From Marinomonas rhizomae (GTDB lineage Bacteria; Pseudomonadota; Gammaproteobacteria; Pseudomonadales; Marinomonadaceae), in assembly GCF_003315485.1 (NCBI RefSeq), contig NZ_QNSE01000004.1, positions 62,001-126,000 on the forward strand: a stretch of DNA of 64,000 nt, written 5' to 3'. The notes beneath the pieces were generated by a model. It was given only the letters and a program-made list of their open reading frames with translations. It was not told the DNA's origin and made no database searches. A program made the position numbers and the translations under genes. This document shows, piece by piece, positions 9,628 through 19,366 of this stretch; positions within the stretch are counted from its first letter, which is position 1; every line of letters starts with the position of its first letter.

Positions 9628-11310
9628 ATGACTCAAAGCTTCGCAGAACTGTTTGAAGAAAGCCTTTTAACCGTCGAAATGGCGCCAGGCTCAATTGTTA
9701 CTGGTATCGTTGTTGATATTGACAGCGAATGGGTAACTGTTCATGCAGGTCTTAAATCTGAAGGCGTAATTCCTCGTTCTCAGTTCCTAACGGATAGTGG
9801 TGAGTTTAACTTAAACATCGGTGACGAAGTTAAAGTTGCACTTGACGCTGTTGAAGATGGTTTCGGTGAGACTAAATTGTCTCGTGAAAAAGCTAAGCGT
9901 GCAGAGACTTGGTCTGTGCTTGAAAAAGCTTACGAAGAAAATGCCATCGTTCACGGTGTGATTAACGGTAAGGTCAAAGGTGGCTTCACTGTTGATATCG
10001 CTAACATCCGTGCTTTCTTACCTGGTTCTTTGGTAGATGTTCGCCCAATCCGCGACACGTCTCACTTGGAAGGTGTGGATCTAGAGTTCAAACTTATCAA
10101 GCTTGATCAAAAACGTAACAACGTTGTTGTATCTCGTCGTGCCGTTATGGAAGCGACTAACAGCGCTGAACGCGAAACATTGCTTGCTTCTCTTGAAGAG
10201 GGTCAAGAAGTTAAAGGTATCGTTAAGAACCTTACTGACTACGGTGCTTTCGTTGATCTTGGTGGTGTTGATGGTCTTCTTCACATCACTGACATGGCTT
10301 GGAAACGCATTAAGCACCCAAGCGAAATCATTGCTGTTGGCGATGAAATCGACGTTAAAGTTCTTAAGTTTGACCGCGAGCGTAACCGTGTGTCTCTAGG
10401 TCTTAAGCAGTTGGGTGAAGATCCATGGGTTGCTATCAAAGCTCGTTACCCAGAAAACACTAAAGTAACGGCTAAAGTTACTAACTTGACTGATTACGGT
10501 TGCTTCGCTGAGCTTGAAGAAGGCGTAGAAGGTCTAGTACACGTTTCTGAAATGGATTGGACTAACAAAAACATTCACCCATCTAAAGTTGTTCAGATTG
10601 GTGATGAAGTTGAAGTTATGGTTCTTGATATTGACGAAGAGCGTCGTCGTATTTCTTTGGGTATCAAGCAGTGCACAATGAACCCATGGGAAGAATTTGC
10701 TACCTCTTTCAACAAAGGCGACAAAATCTCTGGCGCAATCAAGTCTATCACTGACTTTGGTGTGTTCATTGGTCTTGACGGTGGTATCGACGGTCTTGTT
10801 CACCTATCTGACCTATCTTGGGACGAAACTGGTGAAGATGCAGTACGTCAATACAAGAAAGGCGATATGCTAGAAACAGTTGTATTGTCTATCGATGCTG
10901 AGCGCGAGCGTATTTCTCTAGGTGTTAAGCAGCTAGAAGAAGATCCGTTCCTTGCTTTCGTTGCTGAAAATGACAAAGGCACTATCGTTAACGGTACTGT
11001 CTCTGAAGTTGATGCGAAAGGTGCTGTAGTTGTTCTTGCTGAAGGTGTTGAAGCTACTTTGAAAGTATCTGAAATCAGCCGCGAGCGTATCGAAGATGCA
11101 ACTACTGCATTGAAAGAAGGTGATAAAGTAGAAGCTGCGATCATTAATGTTGATCGTAAAGCGCGTACTATCACTCTTTCTATCAAGCAGAAAGATGCTA
11201 CTGAAGAGAAAGCAGCGTTGAAATCTCATTCTGAGAAGCAACAAGCAGAAACTAATGGTCCAACCACTATCGGTGATTTGATCAAAGCACAACTAGAAAA
11301 CCAAAACTAA
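9628..11310 (+). CDS. rpsA: 30S ribosomal protein S1
   Basis: 560 residues with six S1/OB-fold repeats, close to the E. coli length of 557. Repeats are recognisable by GxVxxITDYGxFVxLxGxxGLxHxSD-type segments, for example [15 protein letters not shown] and [17 protein letters not shown]1 unfolds mRNA and docks it on the 30S subunit. The gene has strong codon bias and few rare codons, as expected for high expression. The ihfB gene that usually follows rpsA in gammaproteobacteria is not there. A strong terminator closes the unit. Confidence 0.98.
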   Translation: MTQSFAELFEESLLTVEMAPGSIVTGIVVDIDSEWVTVHAGLKSEGVIPRSQFLTDSGEFNLNIGDEVKVALDAVEDGFGETKLSREKAKRAETWSVLEKAYEENAIVHGVINGKVKGGFTVDIANIRAFLPGSLVDVRPIRDTSHLEGVDLEFKLIKLDQKRNNVVVSRRAVMEATNSAERETLLASLEEGQEVKGIVKNLTDYGAFVDLGGVDGLLHITDMAWKRIKHPSEIIAVGDEIDVKVLKFDRERNRVSLGLKQLGEDPWVAIKARYPENTKVTAKVTNLTDYGCFAELEEGVEGLVHVSEMDWTNKNIHPSKVVQIGDEVEVMVLDIDEERRRISLGIKQCTMNPWEEFATSFNKGDKISGAIKSITDFGVFIGLDGGIDGLVHLSDLSWDETGEDAVRQYKKGDMLETVVLSIDAERERISLGVKQLEEDPFLAFVAENDKGTIVNGTVSEVDAKGAVVVLAEGVEATLKVSEISRERIEDATTALKEGDKVEAAIINVDRKARTITLSIKQKDATEEKAALKSHSEKQQAETNGPTTIGDLIKAQLENQN

Positions 11311-11331
11311 GTTTGGGTTAATAGTTGTCAT

Positions 11332-11360
11332 AAAAAGCGGACTTAGGTCCGCTTTTTTTT
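11332..11360 (+). terminator. rpsA rho-independent terminator
   Basis: The stem GCGGAC (11337-11342) pairs with GTCCGC (11347-11352) around the loop TTAG, flanked by AAAAA on the left and eight T on the right. It lies 21 bases past the rpsA stop. Confidence 0.92.
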
Positions 11361-11445
11361 GTCTTATTTTCTTGAATTTATTGACAGAAAAACTATACAC
11401 AGAACATGTGGATAACCATGGGTATAGGCTTGGTGTATGTTTTTT

Positions 11446-11694
11446 TTATCGCAGAGAGTTAAGTAATTTTTCAGTGTCTTCTTCGCCCCAGTTCTCTTTC
11501 TCTAACAGCTCTTTGAGCGCTTTACTTTGTTGGGCGTTATGGAGGTTTTTTTGGAATTTGGCGTAATGGAAGTCTTTTATTAGACGTTCGTCGTGTTCTG
11601 AGCGATAAAGTGCTTGGTTTTGGGTGTTTTCTGTTCTCTCTTGGTTGAGCGAGTCAATTTTTTTGTAAGTATTTAAAAACTGCTTTTTATTCAT
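11446..11694 (-). CDS. Small hypothetical coiled-coil protein
   Basis: This 82-residue, highly charged protein (MNKKQFLNTYKKIDSLNQER) is rich in Lys, Glu and Gln, with no signal peptide or cysteine. It is probably largely alpha-helical, possibly coiled-coil. I do not recognise a family. It lies 11 bases downstream of trmO on the same strand and is probably co-transcribed with it. ATG start with GGGAG immediately upstream. Confidence 0.6.
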   Translation of the reverse strand: MNKKQFLNTYKKIDSLNQERTENTQNQALYRSEHDERLIKDFHYAKFQKNLHNAQQSKALKELLEKENWGEEDTEKLLNSLR

Positions 11695-11705
11695 CTCCCA
11701 CTCTC

Positions 11706-12419
11706 TTATTTGTTTTCGATTCGAAGTATTTCAAAGTGGTCGTTTCTTGCACACCACTTTATATTGATGTCCCAAAGCGTGATTCCATGCTCTCGATCAA
11801 GCTGTTCTGATAAATAGGAAGGTCTGGGATCTTGTCCAATAACTTGTTTAATTAAAGTTGTTATTTCTCTTTTGTGCAAATTCTCGTAGTTTTCGCATTG
11901 AGACTTTGCTAGTTCTGAAAATAATACGGGCTTGATTTGTGCTGGTGCAGGAAAAAAGCCTCCTTGTGCATCTGTGATGCTGTCTGCATAGGGTAGGTAA
12001 GGCTTTATATCAAGAACGGGGGTGCCGTCTAGTAAATCTGCGCCGTGTAAATCAATAAAGGTTTTTTTGTTTTCTTGGTAGATGTTACCGATTTTTACAA
12101 CGGATAATCCTATGGGGTTGGGTCTATGGGTTGTACGTGTGGCAAAAACTCCCATTTTTGTTTTACCTCCTAGGCGAGGAGGTCGTATTTTGGCTTTCCA
12201 GTTTTCTGTCATACAAGCATGAAAAACAAACTGAATCCAAATGTGTGAAAAACTTTCTAGGCCTTCTAGTATGTCTAATCTGCTATAAGGAGGAATGAGT
12301 TCAAGGCGTGCTGTTGCTTCAGTTACCAGCCCAGGTTGTCGTGGTATGCCGAATTTTTCCTTATAACAAGAATGCACTATGCCAATGGTGTTAAGGGTGA
12401 AAGAGTTGCTAGGTGGCAA
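11706..12419 (-). CDS. trmO: tRNA t6A37 N6-methyltransferase TrmO (TsaA/YaeB family)
   Basis: This 237-residue protein (E. coli TrmO is 235) methylates t6A37 to m6t6A in threonine tRNAs. The TsaA beta-barrel signature is clear: IGIVHSCYKEKFGIPRQPG, FSHIWIQFVFH, GVFATRTTHRPNPIGLSVV and the LLDGTPVLDIKPYLPYAD segment. The start is TTG at 12419, preceded by AAGGA at good spacing; no ATG lies in a useful position. It is followed by the small coiled-coil gene. Confidence 0.93.
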   Translation of the reverse strand: MPPSNSFTLNTIGIVHSCYKEKFGIPRQPGLVTEATARLELIPPYSRLDILEGLESFSHIWIQFVFHACMTENWKAKIRPPRLGGKTKMGVFATRTTHRPNPIGLSVVKIGNIYQENKKTFIDLHGADLLDGTPVLDIKPYLPYADSITDAQGGFFPAPAQIKPVLFSELAKSQCENYENLHKREITTLIKQVIGQDPRPSYLSEQLDREHGITLWDINIKWCARNDHFEILRIENK

Positions 12420-12551
12420 TGGAAGGTCCTTACGTGTAAATCTGCGCTAAATGAATAAAAATATTATGATAGTATACTGACTTGGTGAAATAGATCGCGA
12501 CTTATTTGACGATCTACTGTTTGTTCTTTTTACTTTTATTAGAGATTAAAA

Positions 12552-13811
12552 ATGTCTTTAGAATCTTATATGAATCAAATTGGTCAGCAAGCTAGGGCGG
12601 CTTCTCGTCTTCTTGCTAAAGCATCCACAAAGCAAAAAAATATGGCACTGTTTGCTATGGCAGACGCTTTGGAAAATGCTCGACCTCGATTGATATCTGA
12701 AAACGCTAAGGATATGGAAAATGGTCGAGTTAAAGGCTTGGATTCAGCTTTACTAGATCGTTTGTTGCTTGATGATGCGCGTATTGACGGCATGATTGAG
12801 GGTTTAAAGCAAGTGGCGACATTGCCTGATCCAATTGGTGAAATATCAGATATGGTGTATCTGCCATCTGGTATTCAGCGCGGCCAGATGCGCGTTCCTC
12901 TTGGTGTGATTGGTATTATTTATGAATCTCGTCCAAATGTGACCATTGATGCTGCAAGTTTATGTTTGAAATCTGGCAATGCGACTATTTTGCGTGGTGG
13001 GTCCGAGGCGTTTTATTCAAATCAAGCTATTGCTGAGGCTGTAACGGCAGGTGTCATCGCTGCTGGTTTGCCAGAACATGCAGTGCAAGTTCTTAATACG
13101 ACCGATCGCGAAGCTGTTGGTATGTTAATTTCTATGCCTGAATTTGTCGATGTTATTGTTCCTCGTGGTGGGAAAGGTCTGATTGAGCGTATTAGTAAAG
13201 ATGCTCGTGTACCTGTTATTAAGCATTTGGATGGCAATTGTCATGTCTATATTGATAATGAGGCCGATCTTGAAAAAGCGTTTGCTATTGCTATGAACGC
13301 CAAAACCCGTCGTTACGGTGTGTGTAATGCAATGGAGTCCTTGTTGGTGCATTCAGCGATTGTCGAGGCTGTTTTGCCTAAGTTGATGATTGCACTGCAA
13401 GAAAAAGGTGTCTCATTAGTGGGTTGTGACCAAGCTCGTGTTATCAGCTCGACGATAGAGGCAGCATCAGAAGAGGATTGGTATACAGAATATTTAGCTC
13501 CTAAATTATCTATTAAGGTTGTGTCTGATATGGAGGAGGCAATTGCCCATATCAATAAGTATGGGTCTCACCACACAGATGCGATTGTTTCACAAAACTA
13601 TTCTAAGACGCGTTCGTTTATGACAGAAGTTGATTCATCGTCAGTGATGGTAAATGCTTCGACATCTTTCGCGGATGGTTTTGAGTATGGATTTGGGGCG
13701 GAAATTGGTATTTCTACTGACAAGATTCATGCTCGTGGGCCTGTAGGCTTGTTGGGATTGACCAGTCAGAAGTATGTCGTACTTGGCGATGGTCATACTC
13801 GTGACAACTAG
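12552..13811 (+). CDS. proA: Gamma-glutamyl phosphate reductase ProA
   Basis: 419 residues, the family norm. It reduces gamma-glutamyl phosphate to glutamate-5-semialdehyde, the second step of proline synthesis. Seen: the ALDH-type nucleotide fold segment [30 protein letters not shown], the catalytic-cysteine segment [16 protein letters not shown], and the C-terminal [15 protein letters not shown]. No proB is adjacent. It starts the proA-nadD-rsfS-rlmH block and overlaps no neighbour. Confidence 0.97.
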   Translation: MSLESYMNQIGQQARAASRLLAKASTKQKNMALFAMADALENARPRLISENAKDMENGRVKGLDSALLDRLLLDDARIDGMIEGLKQVATLPDPIGEISDMVYLPSGIQRGQMRVPLGVIGIIYESRPNVTIDAASLCLKSGNATILRGGSEAFYSNQAIAEAVTAGVIAAGLPEHAVQVLNTTDREAVGMLISMPEFVDVIVPRGGKGLIERISKDARVPVIKHLDGNCHVYIDNEADLEKAFAIAMNAKTRRYGVCNAMESLLVHSAIVEAVLPKLMIALQEKGVSLVGCDQARVISSTIEAASEEDWYTEYLAPKLSIKVVSDMEEAIAHINKYGSHHTDAIVSQNYSKTRSFMTEVDSSSVMVNASTSFADGFEYGFGAEIGISTDKIHARGPVGLLGLTSQKYVVLGDGHTRDN

Positions 13812-13818
13812 AGACAGC

Positions 13819-14460
13819 GTGAAGGCTTCTGGATTGGCCATTATGGGAGGGACATTTGACCCTGTTCATAATGGTCATCTAAGAACGGCGGTTGAGATTT
13901 TAGATCGTTATCATTATTCTGCTTTGAAGTTGATACCATGCTTTCAACCTGTTCATAAAGATCGGCCAAGCGTTTTGCCTCAACAACGGCTAGAGATGGC
14001 TAGGCTTGCGGTGTCAGGCGATGATCGATTAAGTGTTGATTCTCGTGAGATCGATAGAGAAGGTCCAAGCTATAGTATTGATACGCTACGGGATCTTCGT
14101 GCGGAAATTGGCTCAGATGAATCACTGATTATGGTGCTGGGGATGGATAGTTTTTTATCTCTTCCTACTTGGCATAATTGGCAGGAGATTATTCAATACG
14201 CTCATTTGTTGGTAGTGTCACGTCCCGGCTGGGAACCTGACTTGATCTCTGAATTGAGCGGTTTTTGCGAAAACTATCGTGCCGCATCGCCGCATGAGTT
14301 ACAATGCGCGCCCTCAGGGCGGGTCTGGTTTGAGACTCTTACTCCTTTAGGGATATCCTCTAGCATGATTAGGGCATTGGCTCGTAAAAACGAGTCGATC
14401 GCTTATTTGTTGCCAGAGCCCGTCCAAAAATATCTAGAAGAACATCAATTATATCGATAG
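13819..14460 (+). CDS. nadD: Nicotinate-nucleotide adenylyltransferase NadD
   Basis: NadD adenylates nicotinate mononucleotide in NAD synthesis. The nucleotidyltransferase motif GGTFDPVHNGHL is at the N-terminus and ISSSMIRALAR (the ISSTxIR motif) near the C-terminus. I chose the GTG at 13819 because it gives 213 residues, the E. coli NadD length, and the same distance to GGTFDP as in E. coli. The frame is open upstream to an ATG at 13774, but that start would overlap proA by 38 bases. Other in-frame candidates are 13789 and 13801. Confidence 0.93.
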   Translation: MKASGLAIMGGTFDPVHNGHLRTAVEILDRYHYSALKLIPCFQPVHKDRPSVLPQQRLEMARLAVSGDDRLSVDSREIDREGPSYSIDTLRDLRAEIGSDESLIMVLGMDSFLSLPTWHNWQEIIQYAHLLVVSRPGWEPDLISELSGFCENYRAASPHELQCAPSGRVWFETLTPLGISSSMIRALARKNESIAYLLPEPVQKYLEEHQLYR

Positions 14461-14474
14461 GGTAACGTAATTAT

Positions 14475-14828
14475 ATGAGTCAGCTTAACCTCACTGCAGA
14501 TCAAATTTTGGCTTTTGCTGTTGAAGCATTGGAAGATGTGAAAGGCGATAAGATCACAGTATTGAATGTAGGAAATCATACTGACATGATGGATTACATG
14601 GTTATTTGTACCGGTACTTCAAAGCGTCATGTTAATGCTTTGGGTCAAAATGTTTTTGAGCATTTAAAAGGTCAAGGTCTTCAGCCGTTGGGTTCTGAAG
14701 GTCGTGGTATGGGCAGCGATTGGGTTCTGGTTGATTTGCATGACGTTGTTGTGCATGTGATGACGGAAGAGGCTCGAGCATTTTATGATCTTGAGAAACT
14801 GTGGGATATTAAGCCAGAACAAATGTAA
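14475..14828 (+). CDS. rsfS: Ribosomal silencing factor RsfS
   Basis: This 117-residue member of the RsfS/Iojap family binds protein L14 and blocks joining of the 30S and 50S subunits in starvation. The core MDYMVICTGTSKRHVNALGQN and SDWVLVDLHDVVVHVM segments are conserved. It sits between nadD and rlmH, the standard gammaproteobacterial order, with short gaps. Confidence 0.95.
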   Translation: MSQLNLTADQILAFAVEALEDVKGDKITVLNVGNHTDMMDYMVICTGTSKRHVNALGQNVFEHLKGQGLQPLGSEGRGMGSDWVLVDLHDVVVHVMTEEARAFYDLEKLWDIKPEQM

Positions 14829-14839
14829 GGCTCTTTTTA

Positions 14840-15307
14840 ATGCGTGTTCGTTTGATTGCTGTTGGTAATAAGATGCCAAAGTGGGTTACTGAAGGGTACG
14901 ATGAGTACGCTAAGCGCCTACCGAAAGATTTCGCGTTAGAGCTTGTCGAAATTCCTATGTCGCCTCGTGGAAAAAATACTGATATACCAAAAGCTATTCG
15001 TAAGGAAGGAGATAGTATGCTTGAGGCTATACCTTCTGGAGATAAAGTAATTGCAATGGAAGTTCTCGGAAAAGAGTGGTCTACCGATCAATTAGCCGAT
15101 CAGACAGGGCAGTGGCGAATGGATGGCTACAATGTAAGCCTGTTGGTAGGAGGGCCTGATGGTCTTGATCCTAGATGTACCGCTCGTGCTGATCAGGCTT
15201 GGTCTTTATCTCGCCTGACATTGCCACACCCTATGGTAAGAGTTATTTTAGCAGAGCAAATCTATCGTGCTTGGACGCTCATGAACAATCATCCATATCA
15301 TAGATAA
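14840..15307 (+). CDS. rlmH: 23S rRNA pseudouridine-1915 N3-methyltransferase RlmH
   Basis: 155 residues, the same as E. coli RlmH. This SPOUT-class methyltransferase acts on pseudouridine 1915 in 23S rRNA helix 69. The N-terminus MRVRLIAVGNKMPKWV, the SAM-binding LLVGGPDGLDP and the C-terminal AEQIYRAWTLMNNHPYHR are hallmark segments. It is translationally close to rsfS upstream and mrdA downstream. Confidence 0.97.
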   Translation: MRVRLIAVGNKMPKWVTEGYDEYAKRLPKDFALELVEIPMSPRGKNTDIPKAIRKEGDSMLEAIPSGDKVIAMEVLGKEWSTDQLADQTGQWRMDGYNVSLLVGGPDGLDPRCTARADQAWSLSRLTLPHPMVRVILAEQIYRAWTLMNNHPYHR

Positions 15308-15316
15308 GGTAATGTT

Positions 15317-17197
15317 GTGAGCCGTCGACATCAAAATTTCCGCAATTATCGCCAAGAGCAGCGTCTGACGCAGCAGCGGGTATTTGCTGCCGCTATTTTT
15401 GTGTTGCTGATGGCCATTGTTTTGATGGCTCGACTGTTTTATCTACAGGTGGTAGAGCATGAGTTATATCAAACTAAGGCAAATGATAACCGCGTTATGC
15501 TGGTTACTGAGCCACCTCCTAGAGGGTTGATATATGATCGTAATGGACTGGTGTTAGCTGACAACCGTCCTATACATAGTCTGACGGTAATACCTGAGCG
15601 TGTCGGTAGTTTTCCCAAGCTCAAAAAAATGCTTTCTAGCATTATTGATATTAGCGATAGTGAATGGGAAGATTTCGATGAAAGGCGCAAAGAGTATCGT
15701 CGCCCTTATCAATCCCTTACTTTAAAATCCCAATTGACCGATGAAGAGTGGGCCAAAGTATCTGTCGATTTATATAAACTTGATGGTGTTCAGGTAGAAG
15801 CTCAATTAACCCGCTACTACCCTTATGGTGAGGCTTTTGCACATGCGATTGGTTACGTTGGGCGAATTACCTCAAAGGACCTTAAGAGAGTTGATAAATT
15901 AGCCTATCAAGGTGCCTTATTTATCGGCAAGACTGGTGTAGAGGGGTATTACGAAAAGACCCTCTTTGGAGAAGCAGGCCTAAGTAAAGTGGAGGTAAAT
16001 GCTCGAGGGCGAATTATGTCTGAGCTTGAGCGGCAAAACCCTACACCAGGTAAAGACCTTCATTTGTATTTAGACGCCAGACTTCAGCAGTATGCCTATG
16101 ATCTTTTAGGGGATTATACTGGCTCAGTAGTCGCAATAGACCCCACAACAGGTGGAATTCTCGCTTTAGTATCTAAGCCTGGTTATGATCCTAATCTTTT
16201 TGTGCGGGGCATTTCAGTTGATGATTACGCCACATTACGTCAATCCAAAAAACTCCCTCTTTTTAACCGTGCTTTGCGTGGCGGTTATCCTCCTGCATCA
16301 ACAATCAAACCTTTCATGGGGCTTGCTGGGCTTGAATATGGCTTTTCATCATGGACAGAGCGTTATTTTGCTAAAGGCTATTATCAAATAAATCCTGATG
16401 GTCGTCGTTATAGAGATTGGAAACGAACAGGGCACGGGTGGATTGATCTAGAGCGTTCGATTATTGAGTCAGTGGATACGTATTACTATCAATTAGCCAA
16501 CAAGATGGGTATCACGCCTATCCATAATTTCTTAACACGCTTCGGGTTTGGTCAGACAAACTTGCTTGATTTGAATGGTGAAAGTCATGGATTATTACCT
16601 TCTAATGAGTGGAAGAAGGCGAAGTATAAAGAGCCCTGGTATCCAGGGGACTCTGTGAATGTTGGTATTGGGCAAGGGTTTATGGTGGCAACACCGGTAC
16701 AAATTGCTTCGGCTACTTCTGCGTTAGCAAGCAAAGGGCACTTTTTTTACCCTCGTATGACGAAGCTTGTTGGTGACCAGCCTGCTGAGTTTGAAGGTGG
16801 GCTTGGTGATGAGCATGATATCGTATTAAAGGATCAGCGTAATTGGGATCGTATGATTGATGCTATGCGTAAAGTAGTAACGGATTCGCATGGTACGGCA
16901 AGACGTTTGCGGGGGACGGATTACGATATCGCAGGAAAAACAGGCACAGGTCAGGTATTTAGTCTTCAAGAAGATGAAGAGTATGATTCAGATAAGCTTG
17001 AAAAGCGTTTGCATGACCATGCATTGTTTATCGGTTTTGCGCCAGCTAAAAACCCTAAAATTTCCGTTTTTGCAATTTTTGAAAACGGTGGCAGTAGTTC
17101 TAAACCTGCAGATTTAACGAGGGCATTATTTGATGCTTATCTGCATGATGATTATCCAGCGCGTTATGATTATTTAAAAGGTAATAAAGATGACTGA
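15317..17197 (+). CDS. mrdA: Penicillin-binding protein 2 (elongasome transpeptidase)
   Basis: 626 residues from a GTG start. One N-terminal membrane anchor (about residues 22-44) is followed by the PBP dimerisation domain and the transpeptidase domain. Active-site motifs are SxxK in YPPASTIKPFMG (near 333), SxN replaced by SVD in ESVDTYYYQLAN, and KTGT in DIAGKTGTGQV. SVD is normal for the PBP2 class. It cross-links peptidoglycan during side-wall growth with RodA, whose gene overlaps its stop by 8 bases. Confidence 0.96.
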   Translation: MSRRHQNFRNYRQEQRLTQQRVFAAAIFVLLMAIVLMARLFYLQVVEHELYQTKANDNRVMLVTEPPPRGLIYDRNGLVLADNRPIHSLTVIPERVGSFPKLKKMLSSIIDISDSEWEDFDERRKEYRRPYQSLTLKSQLTDEEWAKVSVDLYKLDGVQVEAQLTRYYPYGEAFAHAIGYVGRITSKDLKRVDKLAYQGALFIGKTGVEGYYEKTLFGEAGLSKVEVNARGRIMSELERQNPTPGKDLHLYLDARLQQYAYDLLGDYTGSVVAIDPTTGGILALVSKPGYDPNLFVRGISVDDYATLRQSKKLPLFNRALRGGYPPASTIKPFMGLAGLEYGFSSWTERYFAKGYYQINPDGRRYRDWKRTGHGWIDLERSIIESVDTYYYQLANKMGITPIHNFLTRFGFGQTNLLDLNGESHGLLPSNEWKKAKYKEPWYPGDSVNVGIGQGFMVATPVQIASATSALASKGHFFYPRMTKLVGDQPAEFEGGLGDEHDIVLKDQRNWDRMIDAMRKVVTDSHGTARRLRGTDYDIAGKTGTGQVFSLQEDEEYDSDKLEKRLHDHALFIGFAPAKNPKISVFAIFENGGSSSKPADLTRALFDAYLHDDYPARYDYLKGNKDD

Positions 17198-18311
17198 TAG
17201 CTTTTATCGCAGAGCGCTGTCTTTTACGAATGCTCGTTTATGGAAGCTGGTTCATGTTGATGTCTTGTTGATGGGGGCGTTGTTGCTGCTGATTTGTGGC
17301 GGGTTGTTTGTTCTGTACTCAGCTTCAGGTCAAAATGTGGCTATGGTTGAGAGACAGATATTTCGATTGATAATAGGTCTGCTGATTTGTGTGGCGCTAG
17401 CTCAACTGCCACCTAAATATATGCGACGCGCTTCACCAATGTTATTTATTTTTATTGCTGTGCTTTTGGTTGGGGTATTGTTATTTGGTGTTGGTGCGAA
17501 GGGCGCGCAACGTTGGTTGGCGTTGCCTGGAGGGTTACGGTTTCAGCCTTCAGAAATTATGAAAATTGTTATGCCCATGATGATAGCTTGGTACTTTTCG
17601 GATAGGCAACTCCCCCCTAGTTTTAAACAAATATTAGTCGTTCTTGGATTGATCGCATTACCCGTGTTGATGATTGCAAAGCAGCCTGATTTAGGGACAT
17701 CTTTATTAGTTGCTGTCTCTGGTGTTTTTGTCCTATTTCTTGCTGGGCTGGGGTGGCGCTATATATTAGGTGCGGCCGCATTGGCACCTATTGCTGGTTA
17801 TACATTATGGCAATTCATGCATGATTATCAGCGTCAGCGAGTGTTAACTTTTTTGAATCCAGAAAGTGATCCGCTGGGCTCTGGTTGGAATATTATCCAG
17901 TCTAAAACTGCCATTGGCTCTGGTGGTATTTATGGTAAAGGTTTTTTAGAAGGAACTCAGGCTCAGTTGGATTTTCTTCCAGAAAGCCATACGGATTTTA
18001 TTATTGCTGTGCTTGCTGAGGAATTCGGTATGCTGGGGTGTGGAGTATTGATATTAGCTTATTTGCTTGTCATTGCTCGGGGGTTATATATTGCTGCGAA
18101 TGCAGAAGATAATTATGCGCGATTATTAGCAGGTAGTCTGACGCTTACCTTTTTTGTATACATGTTTGTAAATATTGGCATGGTGTCAGGCATTCTGCCT
18201 GTGGTTGGGGTACCCTTACCACTCGTTAGTTATGGTGGCACTTCTATTATTACTATCATGGCGACATTTGGAATTCTTATGTCAATACAAACACATAAAA
18301 GAGCAAGATAA
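17190..18311 (+). CDS. rodA: Rod-shape glycosyltransferase RodA (SEDS family)
   Basis: This 373-residue polytopic SEDS protein has about ten membrane segments and polymerises glycan strands with PBP2. Conserved SEDS segments are seen: GAKGAQRWLALPGGLRFQPSE in the first large loop, KQPDLGTSLLV, FLPESHTDFIIAVLAEEFG and the C-terminal VPLPLVSYGGTS. It overlaps mrdA by 8 bases and mltB by one base, which supports a single operon. Confidence 0.97.
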   Translation: MTDSFYRRALSFTNARLWKLVHVDVLLMGALLLLICGGLFVLYSASGQNVAMVERQIFRLIIGLLICVALAQLPPKYMRRASPMLFIFIAVLLVGVLLFGVGAKGAQRWLALPGGLRFQPSEIMKIVMPMMIAWYFSDRQLPPSFKQILVVLGLIALPVLMIAKQPDLGTSLLVAVSGVFVLFLAGLGWRYILGAAALAPIAGYTLWQFMHDYQRQRVLTFLNPESDPLGSGWNIIQSKTAIGSGGIYGKGFLEGTQAQLDFLPESHTDFIIAVLAEEFGMLGCGVLILAYLLVIARGLYIAANAEDNYARLLAGSLTLTFFVYMFVNIGMVSGILPVVGVPLPLVSYGGTSIITIMATFGILMSIQTHKRAR

Positions 18312-19366
18312 TGATTAAGCAAGCTACGTTGTTGTTTTTGGCGCTTGGTCTAACTGCGTGTAGTAGTATGGATCATTCTACATTGCCTTCAAATTCGGGA
18401 GTCAGTGAGTCCCTGCTTGAAGATATGCCCAAAGAGTGGGCGGATTCTTATGCGGGCAACCCCGAGGTTCAATCCTTTATAAATCGTCTGGTTAAAGAGC
18501 ATGCTTATGACAAAGAACGCCTTGAATTAGCTTTTTCTCATATAAAAGTACGTCCTAAAGTAATTGAGAAATCGGATAACCAGCCTGAAGTCATAACCCC
18601 TTTTTATGAGTACAAGACTCGCTTTGTGAATAAAGAAAGGGCAAGGCTTGGTAGAGAGTTTGCAAAGCGTAATGTTAAGTGGTTGCGTAAAGCTGAACAG
18701 GAGTTTGGTGTTGAACCCAATGTGATTGTGGCTCTTATCGGTGTAGAAACCTATTACGGCCGTATTACGGGGTCAAAGGATGTTTTTACCTCGCTTACAA
18801 CGCTGGCCTTTGATTACCCAAGGCGAAAAGAGTATTTCCAAAGCGAGTTAGAGGCGTATTTATTACTTGCTCGCCAAGAAGGTTGGAACATTGGCGCAAC
18901 AAAAGGGTCATACAGTGGAGCGATGGGGATGGTGCAGTTTATGCCCAGCAACTATCAAAAATTGGCAATAGATTATGACAATAATGGGCATATAGATTTA
19001 TGGGAGTCTGAAGCTGATGCTATTGGTAGTGTCGCAAACTACCTAAAGCATCATGGTTGGCAGTCTCAGCAACCTTGGTTTGTAATGGCTTATGCAGAAG
19101 ATCCAGACAGGGTGAAAGACTTGATTAATCGTGGTAGGGCGCCTAGTGCAGAGATGACCGAGTGGTCTGCATTAAATGTGCTTCCAGCGCAGTCTTTTGT
19201 TTCGCAAAAGACGGGGCTGATTGGTTTGCGAACAGGCCCCGAAGATGTAACGTATTGGCTGGCGTATGAAAACTTCTTCACGATTATGGATTACAACCCT
19301 AGTAGACGATATGCCATGTCTGTATTGGAGCTCGCTGAGAGTATAGGGGCCTATGAAAGTAATTAA
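18311..19366 (+). CDS. mltB: Membrane-bound lytic murein transglycosylase B
   Basis: This 351-residue lipoprotein has lipobox LTAC with Cys at about residue 17, predicting outer-membrane anchoring. The SLT family 3 domain holds the catalytic Glu in VALIGVETYYGRITGS and the segment SGAMGMVQFMPSNY. It cleaves peptidoglycan glycan strands to anhydro products. It overlaps rodA and rlpA by short stretches, so wall synthesis and turnover are coupled in one transcript. Confidence 0.95.
   Translation: MIKQATLLFLALGLTACSSMDHSTLPSNSGVSESLLEDMPKEWADSYAGNPEVQSFINRLVKEHAYDKERLELAFSHIKVRPKVIEKSDNQPEVITPFYEYKTRFVNKERARLGREFAKRNVKWLRKAEQEFGVEPNVIVALIGVETYYGRITGSKDVFTSLTTLAFDYPRRKEYFQSELEAYLLLARQEGWNIGATKGSYSGAMGMVQFMPSNYQKLAIDYDNNGHIDLWESEADAIGSVANYLKHHGWQSQQPWFVMAYAEDPDRVKDLINRGRAPSAEMTEWSALNVLPAQSFVSQKTGLIGLRTGPEDVTYWLAYENFFTIMDYNPSRRYAMSVLELAESIGAYESN

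Noticed and set aside
10081-11292. Several long antisense frames inside rpsA
   Set aside because: They are shadows caused by the strong codon bias of rpsA; no starts or families support them.
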